Assembly (NCBI GenBank): GCA_963850425.1
Contig: CAWKLF010000001.1
Span: forward strand, 1,240,001-1,304,000
DNA: 64,000 bases
DNA from: Gp1-AA133 sp963850425
Lineage (GTDB): Bacteria; Acidobacteriota; Terriglobia; Terriglobales; Acidobacteriaceae
Direction of reading: 5' to 3'
Shown: positions 52,975 to 61,678 of the stretch, piece after piece
Layout: each line of letters starts with the position of its first letter
How positions within the stretch are numbered: position 1 is the first letter of the stretch
Notes under the pieces: model-generated
What the model was told of the DNA's origin: nothing
Seen by the model: only the letters and a program-made list of their open reading frames with translations
The model's database searches: none
Translations under genes and position numbers: made by a program

Positions 52975-53006
52975 GACGTTATCGTACATCTCATATCGTC
53001 ATGACG
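52970..53006. promoter_or_regulatory. Candidate operator: two GTCATGACG palindromes
   Basis: GTCATGACG at 52970-52978 and CGTCATGACG at 52997-53006, with centres 27 bases apart. They lie over and just upstream of the BrnA-like start, where antitoxins of this type usually bind their own promoter. Binding is not shown by the sequence itself. Confidence 0.5.
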
Positions 53007-53115
53007 CTGTGTTCCCCGTGGAATATTTGCGGAGCTTAGGCAAAGTCACTCCCAACCTTTTTAGTACTTTTCAATTAGTGCCCGTCCCTCCGGCCTTCCG
53101 CTATGCTTCGCACCC

Positions 53116-53736
53116 ATGACTTGGATCAAGACCGTTCCGCTCTCGGAGGCGAGTGCGGAACTCATGCACTCGCTGGAATCTCAGCGCCCCCTTTACCCGA
53201 AAGAATATGAAGCGCCCGTCATGCCCATGGACAACGAGATGGCGGGCATCGTTGCGTCTCACAGCCTGATTCCGGGCGCGCTGCTGCATGCGTTCTCGAC
53301 GTTTGGCGTCCTCCTGTCCCCGGACCTGCCGCTCAGCCGGAGACAGCACGAAATGATTGCGACCATGGTGTCGGTGACCAACCGCTGCTTCTATTGAATC
53401 GAATCCCACGCAGAGTTTCTGCGTCGAGTGACGTTGGACGGGGAAATGGTGGAGGCCTTGCAGCGCGATTACACGCAAGCTCCCGTCTCCAATCAGGAGC
53501 GGGTGATGCTGGACTACGTCGTGAAACTTACCAGGGATGCGACTCAGTGCTCGCGTGCGGACCATGATGCTCTTCGCGCGGTGGGGTTTGATGACCGCGG
53601 AATTCTTCAGATCACCTTGATTGCTTCCTGGTTCAACTACATCAACCGGGTAGCGGATGCGCTGGGGGTCGGAAGAGACTTGCCGGGTGCCGCTGAGCTT
53701 CGCAACGCAGCACCCGCGAAATCGGTCGGACCATAA
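53116..53736 (+). CDS. AhpD-like (carboxymuconolactone decarboxylase family) selenoprotein with UGA in the CxxC motif
   Basis: A 206-residue AhpD/peroxidase-related protein. The frame runs from ATG 53116 to 53394, meets UGA at 53395-53397, and continues in the same frame to 53736. Across it the sequence reads TNRCFY-U-IESHAEFLRRVT: the CxxC with a histidine four residues later is the AhpD active site, and the UGA replaces its second cysteine (position 94). Both halves are well formed: MVSVTNR before, and LIASWFNYINRVADALGV at the end. A SECIS-like hairpin follows the UGA. Treated as a stop, the gene would be split in two. It probably reduces peroxides using a CxxU redox pair. selD is 5.9 kb upstream. 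Confidence 0.88.
53408..53424 (+). promoter_or_regulatory. Bacterial SECIS-like hairpin of the AhpD-like gene
   Basis: ACGCAG (53408-53413), loop AGTTT, CTGCGT (53419-53424). The loop begins 16 bases after the UGA and has G as its second base. It is short but at the right distance. Confidence 0.65.
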
Positions 53737-53808
53737 GTCACTGCTTTCAACCTGGGGTTGTCGCCCTTGCGTGCCGCACGGACCAAGGCGACTTGGGGCA
53801 CTCAACAA

Positions 53809-55092
53809 ATGAGCGGGGTTTCGCAACCAACTCCGGTTGCTGGTCTGGCGACGACTGCGCCATCGGTAGAGGGTGCGTCCTTGCCAGAGTCTGATTTCCA
53901 TTACTACGGATGGCGGGTGGTGCTGGCCGCTTGTTTCGGAGTCATGGCTGGGTTCGGTTCGCTTTTCGTTTACACCTTCTCCGTGTTTGTGAAGCCCCTT
54001 GCCAGCCAGTTTGGCTGGAGTCGCGAAGCCATCTCGGGTGGTTTTGCCATTGCTGCGGTCACGCTGGGTATCGCGTCGCCGGTGCTGGGTCGCTTGATCG
54101 ATCGCCTTGGACCGCGGCGCATCATCCTGCTTTGCATGACGATCTACGCATGCGGCATCCTCTCGCTGGCTTTATTGCATTTCGGTGTCGGGCAGTTTTA
54201 TGCGACCTGCTTCGTGCTTGGTCTGGTCGGGAATGGCGCGGCTCATCTGGCGTACTCGCGATCCATCTCCACCTGGTTCCATCAGCGTCTGGGAACTGCT
54301 CTCGCATTCGTCATGGTCGGGGCGGGTCTGGGCGCCATGGTCCTGCCCGTGATCGCGCAATTCGTCATCAGCCATTCCGGCTGGCGGTCAGCCTATGCAT
54401 GCCTGGGAGTTCTTGCCCTGCTGCTGGGTTTGCCTTTGAGTTGGCGCTACATCCGGGAGCGCGGCGCGACCGATCACAAAGCGGCTCCGTCGGCTCATTT
54501 CGGACTGACCTGGCAAGAGGGACTGTCCTCCTATGCCTTCTGGATCGTCACGGCGATTCTGTTCGTCAGCTCCATCAGCATGAACGGCGCGATCACGCAT
54601 CTCTCCGCGTTGCTCACGGATCGTGGAATCACGTCTGGGGAAGCTGCCTTGTGCGCATCCGTGCTCGGTGGATCCAGTCTGCTTGGCAGAGTCGTGGTGG
54701 GTTGGCTGCTGGATCGCTTCTTTGGGCCACGCGTGGCGCTTGGAATTAATCTGCTTACGGCCCTGGGCGTGTTTCTGCTGGCGCGTGCCGGCAGCTTTCC
54801 AGCGGGCTGCTTCGCGGCCGCGTTGATTGGCATTGGCGCGGGTGGCGAAGCGGCCACGACACCGTATCTCCTGACCCGCTATTTTGGCTTGCGCGCCTTC
54901 TCGACTCTCTATGGTCTGACTTGGACGTTCTATGCTGCCGCGGGAGCAATCGGTCCGGTAATTCTGGGGAAGACATTCGACGTGACAGGATCCTATGCTT
55001 CTTTGCTGGGAGTCCTTGCAGCGATGCTGGCGGTAGCGGCTGCCATGAATCTGTTGCTTCCTCGCTATCCCGGAAAGTTTATCGGGGAATAA
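53809..55092 (+). CDS. MFS transporter (OFA/MCT-like)
   Basis: A 427-residue major facilitator with about 12 transmembrane helices. GWRVVLAACFGVMAGFGSLF starts helix 1, GRLIDRLGPRRI is the loop 2-3 motif, and the second half repeats it with GRVVVGWLLDRFFGPR. The pattern and the N-terminal YYGWRVV match the oxalate/formate antiporter and monocarboxylate transporter-like group, which move small organic acids. ATG at 53809 is used; an in-frame TTG at 53758 is less likely. It lies 72 bp after the AhpD-like gene and upstream of the oxoacid oxidoreductase run, so an organic-acid substrate is plausible. Confidence 0.87.
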   Translation: MSGVSQPTPVAGLATTAPSVEGASLPESDFHYYGWRVVLAACFGVMAGFGSLFVYTFSVFVKPLASQFGWSREAISGGFAIAAVTLGIASPVLGRLIDRLGPRRIILLCMTIYACGILSLALLHFGVGQFYATCFVLGLVGNGAAHLAYSRSISTWFHQRLGTALAFVMVGAGLGAMVLPVIAQFVISHSGWRSAYACLGVLALLLGLPLSWRYIRERGATDHKAAPSAHFGLTWQEGLSSYAFWIVTAILFVSSISMNGAITHLSALLTDRGITSGEAALCASVLGGSSLLGRVVVGWLLDRFFGPRVALGINLLTALGVFLLARAGSFPAGCFAAALIGIGAGGEAATTPYLLTRYFGLRAFSTLYGLTWTFYAAAGAIGPVILGKTFDVTGSYASLLGVLAAMLAVAAAMNLLLPRYPGKFIGE

Positions 55093-55349
55093 CAACGGCG
55101 GGGCCCGCTCGTCTGAGAGAACACAATCAGTTTGAATGCATCGGGGCGCTTGGTCGGGAGAGAATTGGTCACAAACTTTTTCAAGCTTCCTGGGGCGATG
55201 CTTTACGAAATCCCAACCGTCCGGTCGGTAAGTCCTTTCTTTTCAACCATCACCGTGTGATCCAGATCACAAGTCCAAGTGCGAAGAGTCACGGCTACAA
55301 TCGCCTCCGGGGGCCAAACTGAGAATCGGAGGGAAGGGAGGATTCGGTC

Positions 55350-55817
55350 ATGATGCTGGCCTACCGACTCGTGCGCCTGATCGAAACTCATTCCACCGGA
55401 CTCGCTTCCAGCTTGCTTGAGAAAGTGGAGAAGTCCGAGTTTACCCGCGACTATCGCAACGTCCCGCCGGAAGATCTGCAGGCCCGGGTGTTCGAGATCT
55501 ACCGCCATCTGGGGGACTGGCTGCTGGGCAAGAGCGAATTCGACATCAAGGAGCGCTACCTGGAAATCGGCGAGCGCCGCGCCGAGCAGCATGTGCCTCT
55601 CAGCCAGGTGGTGTGGGTGATCGTGCTGACCAAGGAAAATTTATGGGACTACCTGAAGCAGGAGGCGGGGATGGAGCGTCCGACCGAAATCTTTGGCGAG
55701 CTTGAAATGCTGCAGTTGCTCGACCAGTTCTTCGATCGCGCTATTTTCTACGCGTCCATGGGTTATGAGCAGGCTCGGATGAAAGAATCGACCGCGATTC
55801 ATCAGAACAATTTTTGA
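55350..55817 (+). CDS. RsbRD-N-like helical domain protein
   Basis: A 155-residue helical protein with no transmembrane segment. The core (YLEIGERRAEQHVPLSQVVWVIVLTKENLWDYLK) resembles the N-terminal non-haem globin-like domain of RsbRD-type stress regulators, where the [R]xxxxxxP(L/S)S pattern is typical. There is no STAS domain after it, so it would be a free sensor-like domain. GGAGG lies 9 bases before the ATG pair at 55350. It precedes the CoA-transferase gene by 14 bp and is probably the first gene of that operon. It may sense or bind something that governs the pathway, but this is inferred. Confidence 0.65.
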   Translation: MMLAYRLVRLIETHSTGLASSLLEKVEKSEFTRDYRNVPPEDLQARVFEIYRHLGDWLLGKSEFDIKERYLEIGERRAEQHVPLSQVVWVIVLTKENLWDYLKQEAGMERPTEIFGELEMLQLLDQFFDRAIFYASMGYEQARMKESTAIHQNNF

Positions 55818-55831
55818 GGAGACAGCAAGCG

Positions 55832-57160
55832 ATGTCCTGGGAGACGGAATACAAAAAGAAGCTGCGAACCGCCAACGAAGCGATGCGTTGCGTGCAGTCC
55901 GGCATGCGGGTATATATCCAGCCGGGCTGCGCGGAACCGGAGACGCTGGTCGATGCTCTGATCCAGCGCGCGCCCCACGTGCAGGACGTTGAAATCGTGC
56001 ACATGATGACCATGGGCAAGGCGCCCTACGTGGCGCCGGAAATGGCCGGTCACTTCCGCCACAATGCGGTGTTCATCGGCGGCAACGTGCGCGATGCTGT
56101 GAATGAAGGGCGCGCCGACTACACGCCGGTGTATCTCAGCGAAATAGAAGATCTTTTCGAGAGCGGAGCGATGCCGCTGGATGTTGCGCTGATCGAAGTC
56201 TCTCCGCCCGACTCGCATGGCTTCTGCAGTTTTGGGGTAGGCGTCGACACCACTCTCACTGCGGCGCGCCTGGCGCGCTACGTGGTCGCGCAAGTGAACG
56301 ACCAGATGCCGCGCACTTACGGCGACAGCTTCATCCATGTCAATAGAATCGACGCGATCGTGGAATCTTCGCGTCCGCTGTGCGCATTGAAGCGCCCGGA
56401 GATTACTGAAATGCAGGCGGCCATTGCGCGCAACGTGGCCGGCCTGATCGAAGACGGGTCCGTCCTGCAGACCGGCATCGGCGGCATCCCGGATGCCGTG
56501 CTTCCCCTGTTGATGGACCGCAAGGATCTGGGCGTGCACAGCGAGTTAGTCTCCGATGGCGTGATTCCACTGATTGACGCGGGCGTCGTAACCGGGGCCA
56601 GAAAGAATTTCAAGCCGAGGAAAATCATTCTGGGCTTTGCTTTGGGCACCAAGAACCTGTTCGACTATGTAGACAACAATCCCATCTTCGAATTCCATCC
56701 CACTGCGTACACCAACGACCCGGCGCTGATCGCGCGCAACGACAAAATGGTGGCGATCAACTCCGCCCTGCAAGTGGATATCACCGGGCAAGTCTGCTCC
56801 GATTCGATCGGGACGTATTTCTATAGCGGCATTGGCGGCCAGGTGGACTTCCTGCGCGGAGCGTCGCGGTCCAAGGGCGGCAAGCCGATCATCGCGCTCT
56901 CATCGACAGCGAAAAACGGAACCATCTCGCGCATCACGCCGATGCTGGCGCCGGGCGCGGGCGTGGTTACTTCGCGCGGCCTGATCCGCTACGTGGTCAC
57001 AGAGTACGGCGTCGCCTACCTCCACGGCAAATCGATCCGCGAGCGGGCCCAATCCCTGATTGAGATCGCTCATCCCAAATTCCGGGAAGAGCTATACGAC
57101 TATTGCGAACGCACCAAATGGTTGCAGCGTCCGGTGAAAGAACCAGTCGCTACGAGGTGA
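55832..57160 (+). CDS. Acetyl-CoA hydrolase/4-hydroxybutyrate CoA-transferase family protein
   Basis: A 442-residue class I CoA-transferase. Conserved parts include VYIQPGCAEPETLVDAL near the start, EVSPPDSHGFCSFG, GIGGIPDAVLPLL, the catalytic glutamate in LGVHSELVSDGV and GGQVDFLRGASRSKGGKPI. It matches the acetyl-CoA hydrolase/4-hydroxybutyrate CoA-transferase group, which move CoA between acetate and other acids. ATG at 55832 has GAGGAG upstream. It sits 2 bp before the ferredoxin subunit gene of a 2-oxoacid oxidoreductase, so it may release or activate an acyl-CoA product of that enzyme. Confidence 0.92.
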   Translation: MSWETEYKKKLRTANEAMRCVQSGMRVYIQPGCAEPETLVDALIQRAPHVQDVEIVHMMTMGKAPYVAPEMAGHFRHNAVFIGGNVRDAVNEGRADYTPVYLSEIEDLFESGAMPLDVALIEVSPPDSHGFCSFGVGVDTTLTAARLARYVVAQVNDQMPRTYGDSFIHVNRIDAIVESSRPLCALKRPEITEMQAAIARNVAGLIEDGSVLQTGIGGIPDAVLPLLMDRKDLGVHSELVSDGVIPLIDAGVVTGARKNFKPRKIILGFALGTKNLFDYVDNNPIFEFHPTAYTNDPALIARNDKMVAINSALQVDITGQVCSDSIGTYFYSGIGGQVDFLRGASRSKGGKPIIALSSTAKNGTISRITPMLAPGAGVVTSRGLIRYVVTEYGVAYLHGKSIRERAQSLIEIAHPKFREELYDYCERTKWLQRPVKEPVATR

Positions 57161-57162
57161 TT

Positions 57163-57441
57163 ATGGCAGCGCAGGCACGGGGCAACATTGCGATCAACGT
57201 TGACGAATGCAAGGGGTGCGGGCTGTGCGTGGAATCGTGCCCGCCCAAGTGTCTTTCTCTTACGCCGGAGCTGAGCGCATACGGAGTGCATCCGGCGCAT
57301 TACAGCGGCGCAGGCTGCACCGGGTGCGGGATCTGCTTCTACTGCTGTCCGGAGCCCGGAGCCATCACGGTGTACCGCCTGGCGGCGCGCCTCAAGCTGG
57401 TAGATCCGCAGCAAGGAGACGGCCATGCGGCAACTCTGTAA
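57163..57441 (+). CDS. 4Fe-4S ferredoxin subunit of 2-oxoacid:acceptor oxidoreductase (delta-like)
   Basis: A 92-residue double-cluster ferredoxin. The two motifs are CKGCGLCVESCP (about residues 16-27) and CTGCGICFYCCPEP (about 51-63). It is the type found as the delta subunit of 2-oxoisovalerate/2-oxoglutarate ferredoxin oxidoreductases (VorD/KorD), passing electrons out of the complex. ATG at 57163 is used. Its end overlaps the alpha-subunit start by 17 bases, so the two are translationally coupled. Confidence 0.9.
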   Translation: MAAQARGNIAINVDECKGCGLCVESCPPKCLSLTPELSAYGVHPAHYSGAGCTGCGICFYCCPEPGAITVYRLAARLKLVDPQQGDGHAATL

Positions 57442-58507
57442 GGGCAACGTCGCCATCGTGAAGGGTGCGATCCTGGCTGGATGCCGCTCCTTCTACGGGT
57501 ATCCCATCACGCCCGCCAGTGAGATCGCCGAAGCAGCCGCCCTGTACATTCCGCAGGTGGGCGGCACGTTCCTGCAGGCGGAAAGTGAAGTCGCGGCCAT
57601 CAATATGGTGTACGGCGCAGCTGCCTCCGGGGCCCGCGTCATGACCGCATCCTCCGGCCCCGGAGTCAGCTTGATGCAGGAAGGCATGTCCTACATCGCG
57701 GGCGCCGAACTGCCCTGCGTGATCGTCGACGTTGTGCGTGGCGGTCCGGGCCTCGGCAACATCGCTCCCGAGCAAAGCGACTATTTCGCCATGGTGAAAG
57801 GGGGCGGCCACGGCAACTACCACAACCTCGTGCTCGCGCCCGCTTCCGTGCAGGAGATGGCCGACCTCACAGTGCTAGCGTTCGAACTGGCCGACAAATA
57901 TCGCAATCCGGCCGTCATTCTGGCTGATGGATTCGTCGGCCAAATGATGGAACCGCTCGAACTCGAGTATCGCGAAGTCGCCGAGCCTCGCAAACCGTGG
58001 GCGGTGAAAGGTACTCCCGAGACTCGCAAGAATCTGGTCAGCTCAATCTTCCTCGAGCCGGATGATCTGGAAGGCCACCAGCGCCACCTGGAAGAGAAGT
58101 ACGAGCTCGCACGGAAGAACGAGCCGCGCTGGGAACTGTATGAAGCTGACGACGCCGACATTCTGCTGGTGGGTTACGGCATCACTTCCCGCATCCTGCG
58201 CTCGGCGGTACAAGCGGCACGCGCGGAAGGACAGCGGGTTGGCCTGTTCCGTCCGATCACGCTGTGGCCGTTCCCGTCGGAAGCGCTCCGCAAAGCAACC
58301 GCCCGCGTACGCGAGGTGGTCGCGGTCGAATTGAGCAATGGGCAGATGGTGGAGGATGTGCGCCTGGCGATCAATGGGCGAGTGCCGGTTGATTTTTACG
58401 GCCGCACCGGCGGAAACGTTCCGTCGGTGGAAGAGGTTCAGGCCGACATCCTACGCCGCCTCAGCACGTCAGTGGAAAAAGAGACTTTGGCGCACACGTC
58501 GCGGTAA
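57425..58507 (+). CDS. 2-oxoacid:ferredoxin oxidoreductase alpha subunit (VorB/KorA-like)
   Basis: A 360-residue subunit with the pyrimidine-binding and transketolase C-terminal-like domains of 2-oxoacid:ferredoxin oxidoreductases. Landmarks are GCRSFYGYPITPASEIAE, FLQAESEVAAINMVYGAAAS, TASSGPGVSLMQEG and, near the C-terminus, LLVGYGITSRILRSAV and GLFRPITLWPFPSEAL. The sequence is closest in feel to VorB, whose substrate is branched-chain 2-oxoacids. AAGGAG precedes the ATG by 6 bases. It works with the ferredoxin subunit before it and the fused beta-gamma subunit after it. Confidence 0.93.
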   Translation: MRQLCKGNVAIVKGAILAGCRSFYGYPITPASEIAEAAALYIPQVGGTFLQAESEVAAINMVYGAAASGARVMTASSGPGVSLMQEGMSYIAGAELPCVIVDVVRGGPGLGNIAPEQSDYFAMVKGGGHGNYHNLVLAPASVQEMADLTVLAFELADKYRNPAVILADGFVGQMMEPLELEYREVAEPRKPWAVKGTPETRKNLVSSIFLEPDDLEGHQRHLEEKYELARKNEPRWELYEADDADILLVGYGITSRILRSAVQAARAEGQRVGLFRPITLWPFPSEALRKATARVREVVAVELSNGQMVEDVRLAINGRVPVDFYGRTGGNVPSVEEVQADILRRLSTSVEKETLAHTSR

Positions 58508-58519
58508 CGAGAGGCGAAC

Positions 58520-60028
58520 ATGGCAGACAATGCGAAGACATCCCTGGTCGAAGCACCGGCTCCGGCCGGCGAATATGAAGTGACGCACTCCAAATCGCCC
58601 GTGTTTTACGACACCTTCGAGCGCAAAGGGGAACTCAAACAGCAGACGCACTATTGCCCGGGTTGCGGCCATGGCGTTGCGCACAAGCTGATCGCGGAAG
58701 CTATTGAAGAACTGGGCCTGCAGGATCGCACCATCTTCGTGAGCCCGGTCGGTTGCTCAGTGTTTGCGTACTACTACTTCGACGTGGGCAACGTGCAGGC
58801 CGCGCACGGGCGCGCCCCGGCGTGTGCCACCGCCGTCAAGCGCACTTGCCCCGACAAGATCGTCATCTCGTATCAGGGTGACGGCGACCTTGCCGCCATC
58901 GGCACCGCCGAGATCGTGCACGCCGCGAACCGCGGGGAGCACATCACCGTCTTTTTTGTGAACAATGCGATCTACGGCATGACGGGCGGACAGATGGCTC
59001 CCACCACGCTGGTCGGGCAGAAGAGCACCACATCGCCGTGGGGACGCCGCCCGGTGAACGAAGGCTACCCGCTGCACATGTCGGAATTGCTCTCGACGCT
59101 GGAAGCGCCCGTGTACGTGGAGCGTGTTGCGCTGTGCGACAACAAGAACATCATGAAGGCGCGCCGCGCCGTGCGCAAAGCGCTTGAGAACCAGCGCGAC
59201 GGTGCCGGCTTCTCCTTCGTCGAGATTCTTTCCCCCTGTCCGACGATCTGGGGGAAGGATCCGGTGGAAGCCCGCCGCTGGGTCATGGAGAAACTTGTCC
59301 CTACATTCCCGCTAAATGTGTTCCGCGATCGCAAACTCGAAGCGCCGACCGGCATTACGCCGCCACAGCGAACTGTCTCAGACGTGCTTGAAATCAGCGC
59401 GAAAGACGAGGCCGCGTTCCGCAAGGTTGCCGAGCATCCCCATCACTTCCGCGACTACACAATCAAAGTCGCCGGCTTCGGCGGACAGGGCGTGCTCCTG
59501 CTGGGCCAGTTGCTCACCGAAATGGGCATGCGCGAAGGACTGGACGTCAGCTGGCTGCCGTCCTATGGACCAGAGATGCGTTCCGGCAGCGCGCACTGCC
59601 ATGTGTGCTTGTCGAAGGAGCGGATCGGCTCGCCGCTTATCTCGCATCCCGATGTACTGATCGCGATGAACGAGATTTCCCTGCGTAAGTTCGCGAACCA
59701 GGTCAGTGCCGGCGGCCTCATCATTTATAACCGCGACCGCCTGCCTGCGGACTTCCCGTTGCCGCAGGCCCGGGTGATCTGCATTCCCGCGTCTGAGATG
59801 GCCGACAAACTCGGCTCGACCAAAGTCACCAACATCGTGCTCATGGGCGCGCTGCTCGAAGAAACCGAGTGCCTGCTACCTGACACTGCGATGGGCGTAA
59901 TCGAGACCAAGATCAAGAAAGTCGAACTGATCGAGGTCAATCGCCTGGCCCTGGCCGCCGGCCGCAACTTCGTCGACAGCCAAGTGCGCGTCGGCGCCGT
60001 CAGCCAGCCCGACGGATTTGCGTATTGA
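58520..60028 (+). CDS. Fused beta (TPP-binding) and gamma subunits of 2-oxoacid:ferredoxin oxidoreductase
   Basis: A 502-residue fusion. The first 270 residues are the thiamine-pyrophosphate subunit: THYCPGCGHGVAHKLIAEA, VSPVGCSVFAYYYFDVGN, and the TPP motif SYQGDGDLAAIGTAEIVHAA through FFVNNAIYGMTGGQ. From about residue 310 (YTIKVAGFGGQGVLLLGQLL) to the end is a gamma-subunit domain with SYGPEMRSGSAHCHVCLS. In most species these are two genes. The fused enzyme, with the alpha and ferredoxin subunits, would decarboxylate a 2-oxoacid to acyl-CoA and reduced ferredoxin. It lies 12 bp after the alpha gene. Confidence 0.93.
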   Translation: MADNAKTSLVEAPAPAGEYEVTHSKSPVFYDTFERKGELKQQTHYCPGCGHGVAHKLIAEAIEELGLQDRTIFVSPVGCSVFAYYYFDVGNVQAAHGRAPACATAVKRTCPDKIVISYQGDGDLAAIGTAEIVHAANRGEHITVFFVNNAIYGMTGGQMAPTTLVGQKSTTSPWGRRPVNEGYPLHMSELLSTLEAPVYVERVALCDNKNIMKARRAVRKALENQRDGAGFSFVEILSPCPTIWGKDPVEARRWVMEKLVPTFPLNVFRDRKLEAPTGITPPQRTVSDVLEISAKDEAAFRKVAEHPHHFRDYTIKVAGFGGQGVLLLGQLLTEMGMREGLDVSWLPSYGPEMRSGSAHCHVCLSKERIGSPLISHPDVLIAMNEISLRKFANQVSAGGLIIYNRDRLPADFPLPQARVICIPASEMADKLGSTKVTNIVLMGALLEETECLLPDTAMGVIETKIKKVELIEVNRLALAAGRNFVDSQVRVGAVSQPDGFAY

Positions 60029-60413
60029 AACATTCCGCAACGGTCCGCGTCACTGGTCACGTGGATTTCCGCGGGCCGGACATCCCGACCAGTCACCCGG
60101 TGCATCCCACCAATCTTGCACATAACACAGAGGCCCCTCCGTGTGTGAGTGTCTGCTAAGTCCCCAGAAATAAACACTCTAGTGTGCTCACCCTTCGTTA
60201 AGGCTGTCGTCTAACTCTTCACATTGACGCAAGTGGATCCGCAGTGGGGAAAACGGACCATGAAGTGCAGGTGCAAGGCTCCATAGCGGTGACTCTGTCA
60301 TAAGTACGCGGAACCGACTTGCACGTTCCGACGTACTGAACAATTGGGGGTGGTGCGCGCTTCCGCCTCGGGGCCCTCCGATGTCGGGATGCCGGTGCAC
60401 CGGAGGATGAGTC
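60029..60413. other. Intergenic region before the winged-helix gene
   Basis: No gene is seen. It contains a strong inverted repeat at 60303-60337 (listed separately) and a ribosome-binding site GGAGG 7 bases before the ATG at 60414. A shorter hairpin near 60125-60144 has no T-tract. Confidence 0.5.
60303..60337. promoter_or_regulatory. Strong inverted repeat upstream of the winged-helix gene
   Basis: AGTACG (60303-60308) pairs with CGTACT (60332-60337) and GGAAC (60310-60314) with GTTCC (60325-60329) across a 10-base loop. It is about 75 bases before the start codon. It could be an operator, perhaps for the product of that gene, or a leader hairpin. Confidence 0.45.
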
Positions 60414-60932
60414 ATGGAAATCGGTCGCGTGGAGTTCAACAACGGAAGCAAAGGCATGCCAGGCAACAACGATCCGCATGTGGTCGAAGTGGTTCGCCAG
60501 GCCCACGAAGAATTACGGCAGCTCATGCGCCAGCGAGCCGATGTGATGAAGCGCATTGGCACAGTGAAGCAGACCATCGTCGGTCTCGCCAATCTCTTCG
60601 GAGATGAAGTACTCAGCGAGGAATTGCTGGAACTTGTGGACCGAAGGTCCAACGGGCGCCAGCCCGGTTTCACTAAAGCCTGTCGCATGGTGCTGATGGA
60701 AGCGGAGCGCCCGCTGGGTGCGCGCGAGGTGTGTGAACTGATCCAACAGAAAGTCCCGCCCATCCTTGCGCGCCACAAGGACCCACTCGCTTCGGTGACT
60801 ACGGTGCTGAACCGCCTGGTGGAATACGGGGAAGCCCGCACGCTGGTGCGCGAGAACGGCCGCCGTGCCTGGCAGTGGATCGCCGATCCCGATAGTCCCG
60901 CGCATATGCGGCAAGGGCTGCCGCGCGCGTAA
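60414..60932 (+). CDS. Winged-helix domain protein, hypothetical
   Basis: A 172-residue soluble protein. A central coiled-coil-like helix (VVEVVRQAHEELRQLMRQRADVMKRI) is followed by a winged-helix-like region (FTKACRMVLMEAERPLGAREVCELIQQKVPPIL ... LASVTTVLNRLVEYGEARTLVRENGRRAWQW). The wHTH spacing resembles HARE-HTH-like or FokI-type domains used to bind DNA. ATG at 60414 has GGAGG upstream. It stands alone between the oxidoreductase run and a PAP2 gene. It may be a regulator, but its targets are unknown. Confidence 0.65.
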   Translation: MEIGRVEFNNGSKGMPGNNDPHVVEVVRQAHEELRQLMRQRADVMKRIGTVKQTIVGLANLFGDEVLSEELLELVDRRSNGRQPGFTKACRMVLMEAERPLGAREVCELIQQKVPPILARHKDPLASVTTVLNRLVEYGEARTLVRENGRRAWQWIADPDSPAHMRQGLPRA

Positions 60933-60994
60933 CCGCCTACCGAATCCTGGATGGAAGACCGGCATGCGCTCCCAGTTTTGGTAGTCTGGGGCGC

Positions 60995-61678
60995 ATGTCG
61001 CGTTTTACGAGGCCAGAGCGGCAACTTATTAATAAACGCTGGCCGGCGATCATTCCGGTCAGCCTTGGCCTGTCGATATCGTCCCTGGTTCTGTTCTCGT
61101 GGCTTGCCAACGAAGTTCTGCGCAAGCATACCGACCGCTTCGATGTCGCAGTTCGCAACGTCATCCACGATTTCGCCTCGCCCTTGTTAACTGACGTGAT
61201 GCGCTTCGTGACCAATCTCGGCGACTGGCAGGTCGTCATGACCGCAACTCTTTGCCTGCTGGCTTATCTATGGTACCGGCGCGACTATACGCACATCCTG
61301 ATCGCACTGGTTGCCATGATGGGCGCCGGCATTCTGGATGCGTCCCTGAAACTCGCGTTTCATCGCGCGCGCCCGGATCCGTTCTTTATCTCCAAGCCCA
61401 GCACGTACTCGTTTCCGAGCGGCCATGCATTGATCTCCCTTTGCTTCTATGCATTGCTGGCGGGAACGCTGACGCACGACATGAGTTCGAAGTGGCAACG
61501 GGTTCTCGCATGGAGTACAGCCGTATTGCTCATCACGCTGATCGGATTGTCGCGTGTGTACCTGGGTGTCCATTGGCCGAGCGATGTGCTCGCCGGCTAT
61601 GCCACCGCGTTGATCTGGATGGGGGCAGTGAGGGTGTTGGCATTGCGATTAGAAGGAAGAAGGGCGAAGGACAACTAA
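60995..61678 (+). CDS. PAP2 family phosphatase
   Basis: A 227-residue integral-membrane phosphatase of the PAP2 (phosphatidic acid phosphatase 2) family, which dephosphorylates lipid phosphates such as undecaprenyl pyrophosphate or phosphatidate. The three motifs are KLAFHRARPDP (about residue 115), SFPSGHALIS (about 133) and SRVYLGVHWPSDVLAGYA (about 188). Helices before and after give about six transmembrane segments. The ATG at 60995 is chosen for its MSRFTRPERQL start. It is probably monocistronic. Confidence 0.93.
   Translation: MSRFTRPERQLINKRWPAIIPVSLGLSISSLVLFSWLANEVLRKHTDRFDVAVRNVIHDFASPLLTDVMRFVTNLGDWQVVMTATLCLLAYLWYRRDYTHILIALVAMMGAGILDASLKLAFHRARPDPFFISKPSTYSFPSGHALISLCFYALLAGTLTHDMSSKWQRVLAWSTAVLLITLIGLSRVYLGVHWPSDVLAGYATALIWMGAVRVLALRLEGRRAKDN

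Noticed and set aside
53116..53397. UGA at 53395 as a nonsense mutation making a pseudogene
   Set aside because: The frame continues with full family similarity, the UGA sits at the active-site Cys column, a SECIS-like hairpin follows, and selD nearby shows the same feature.
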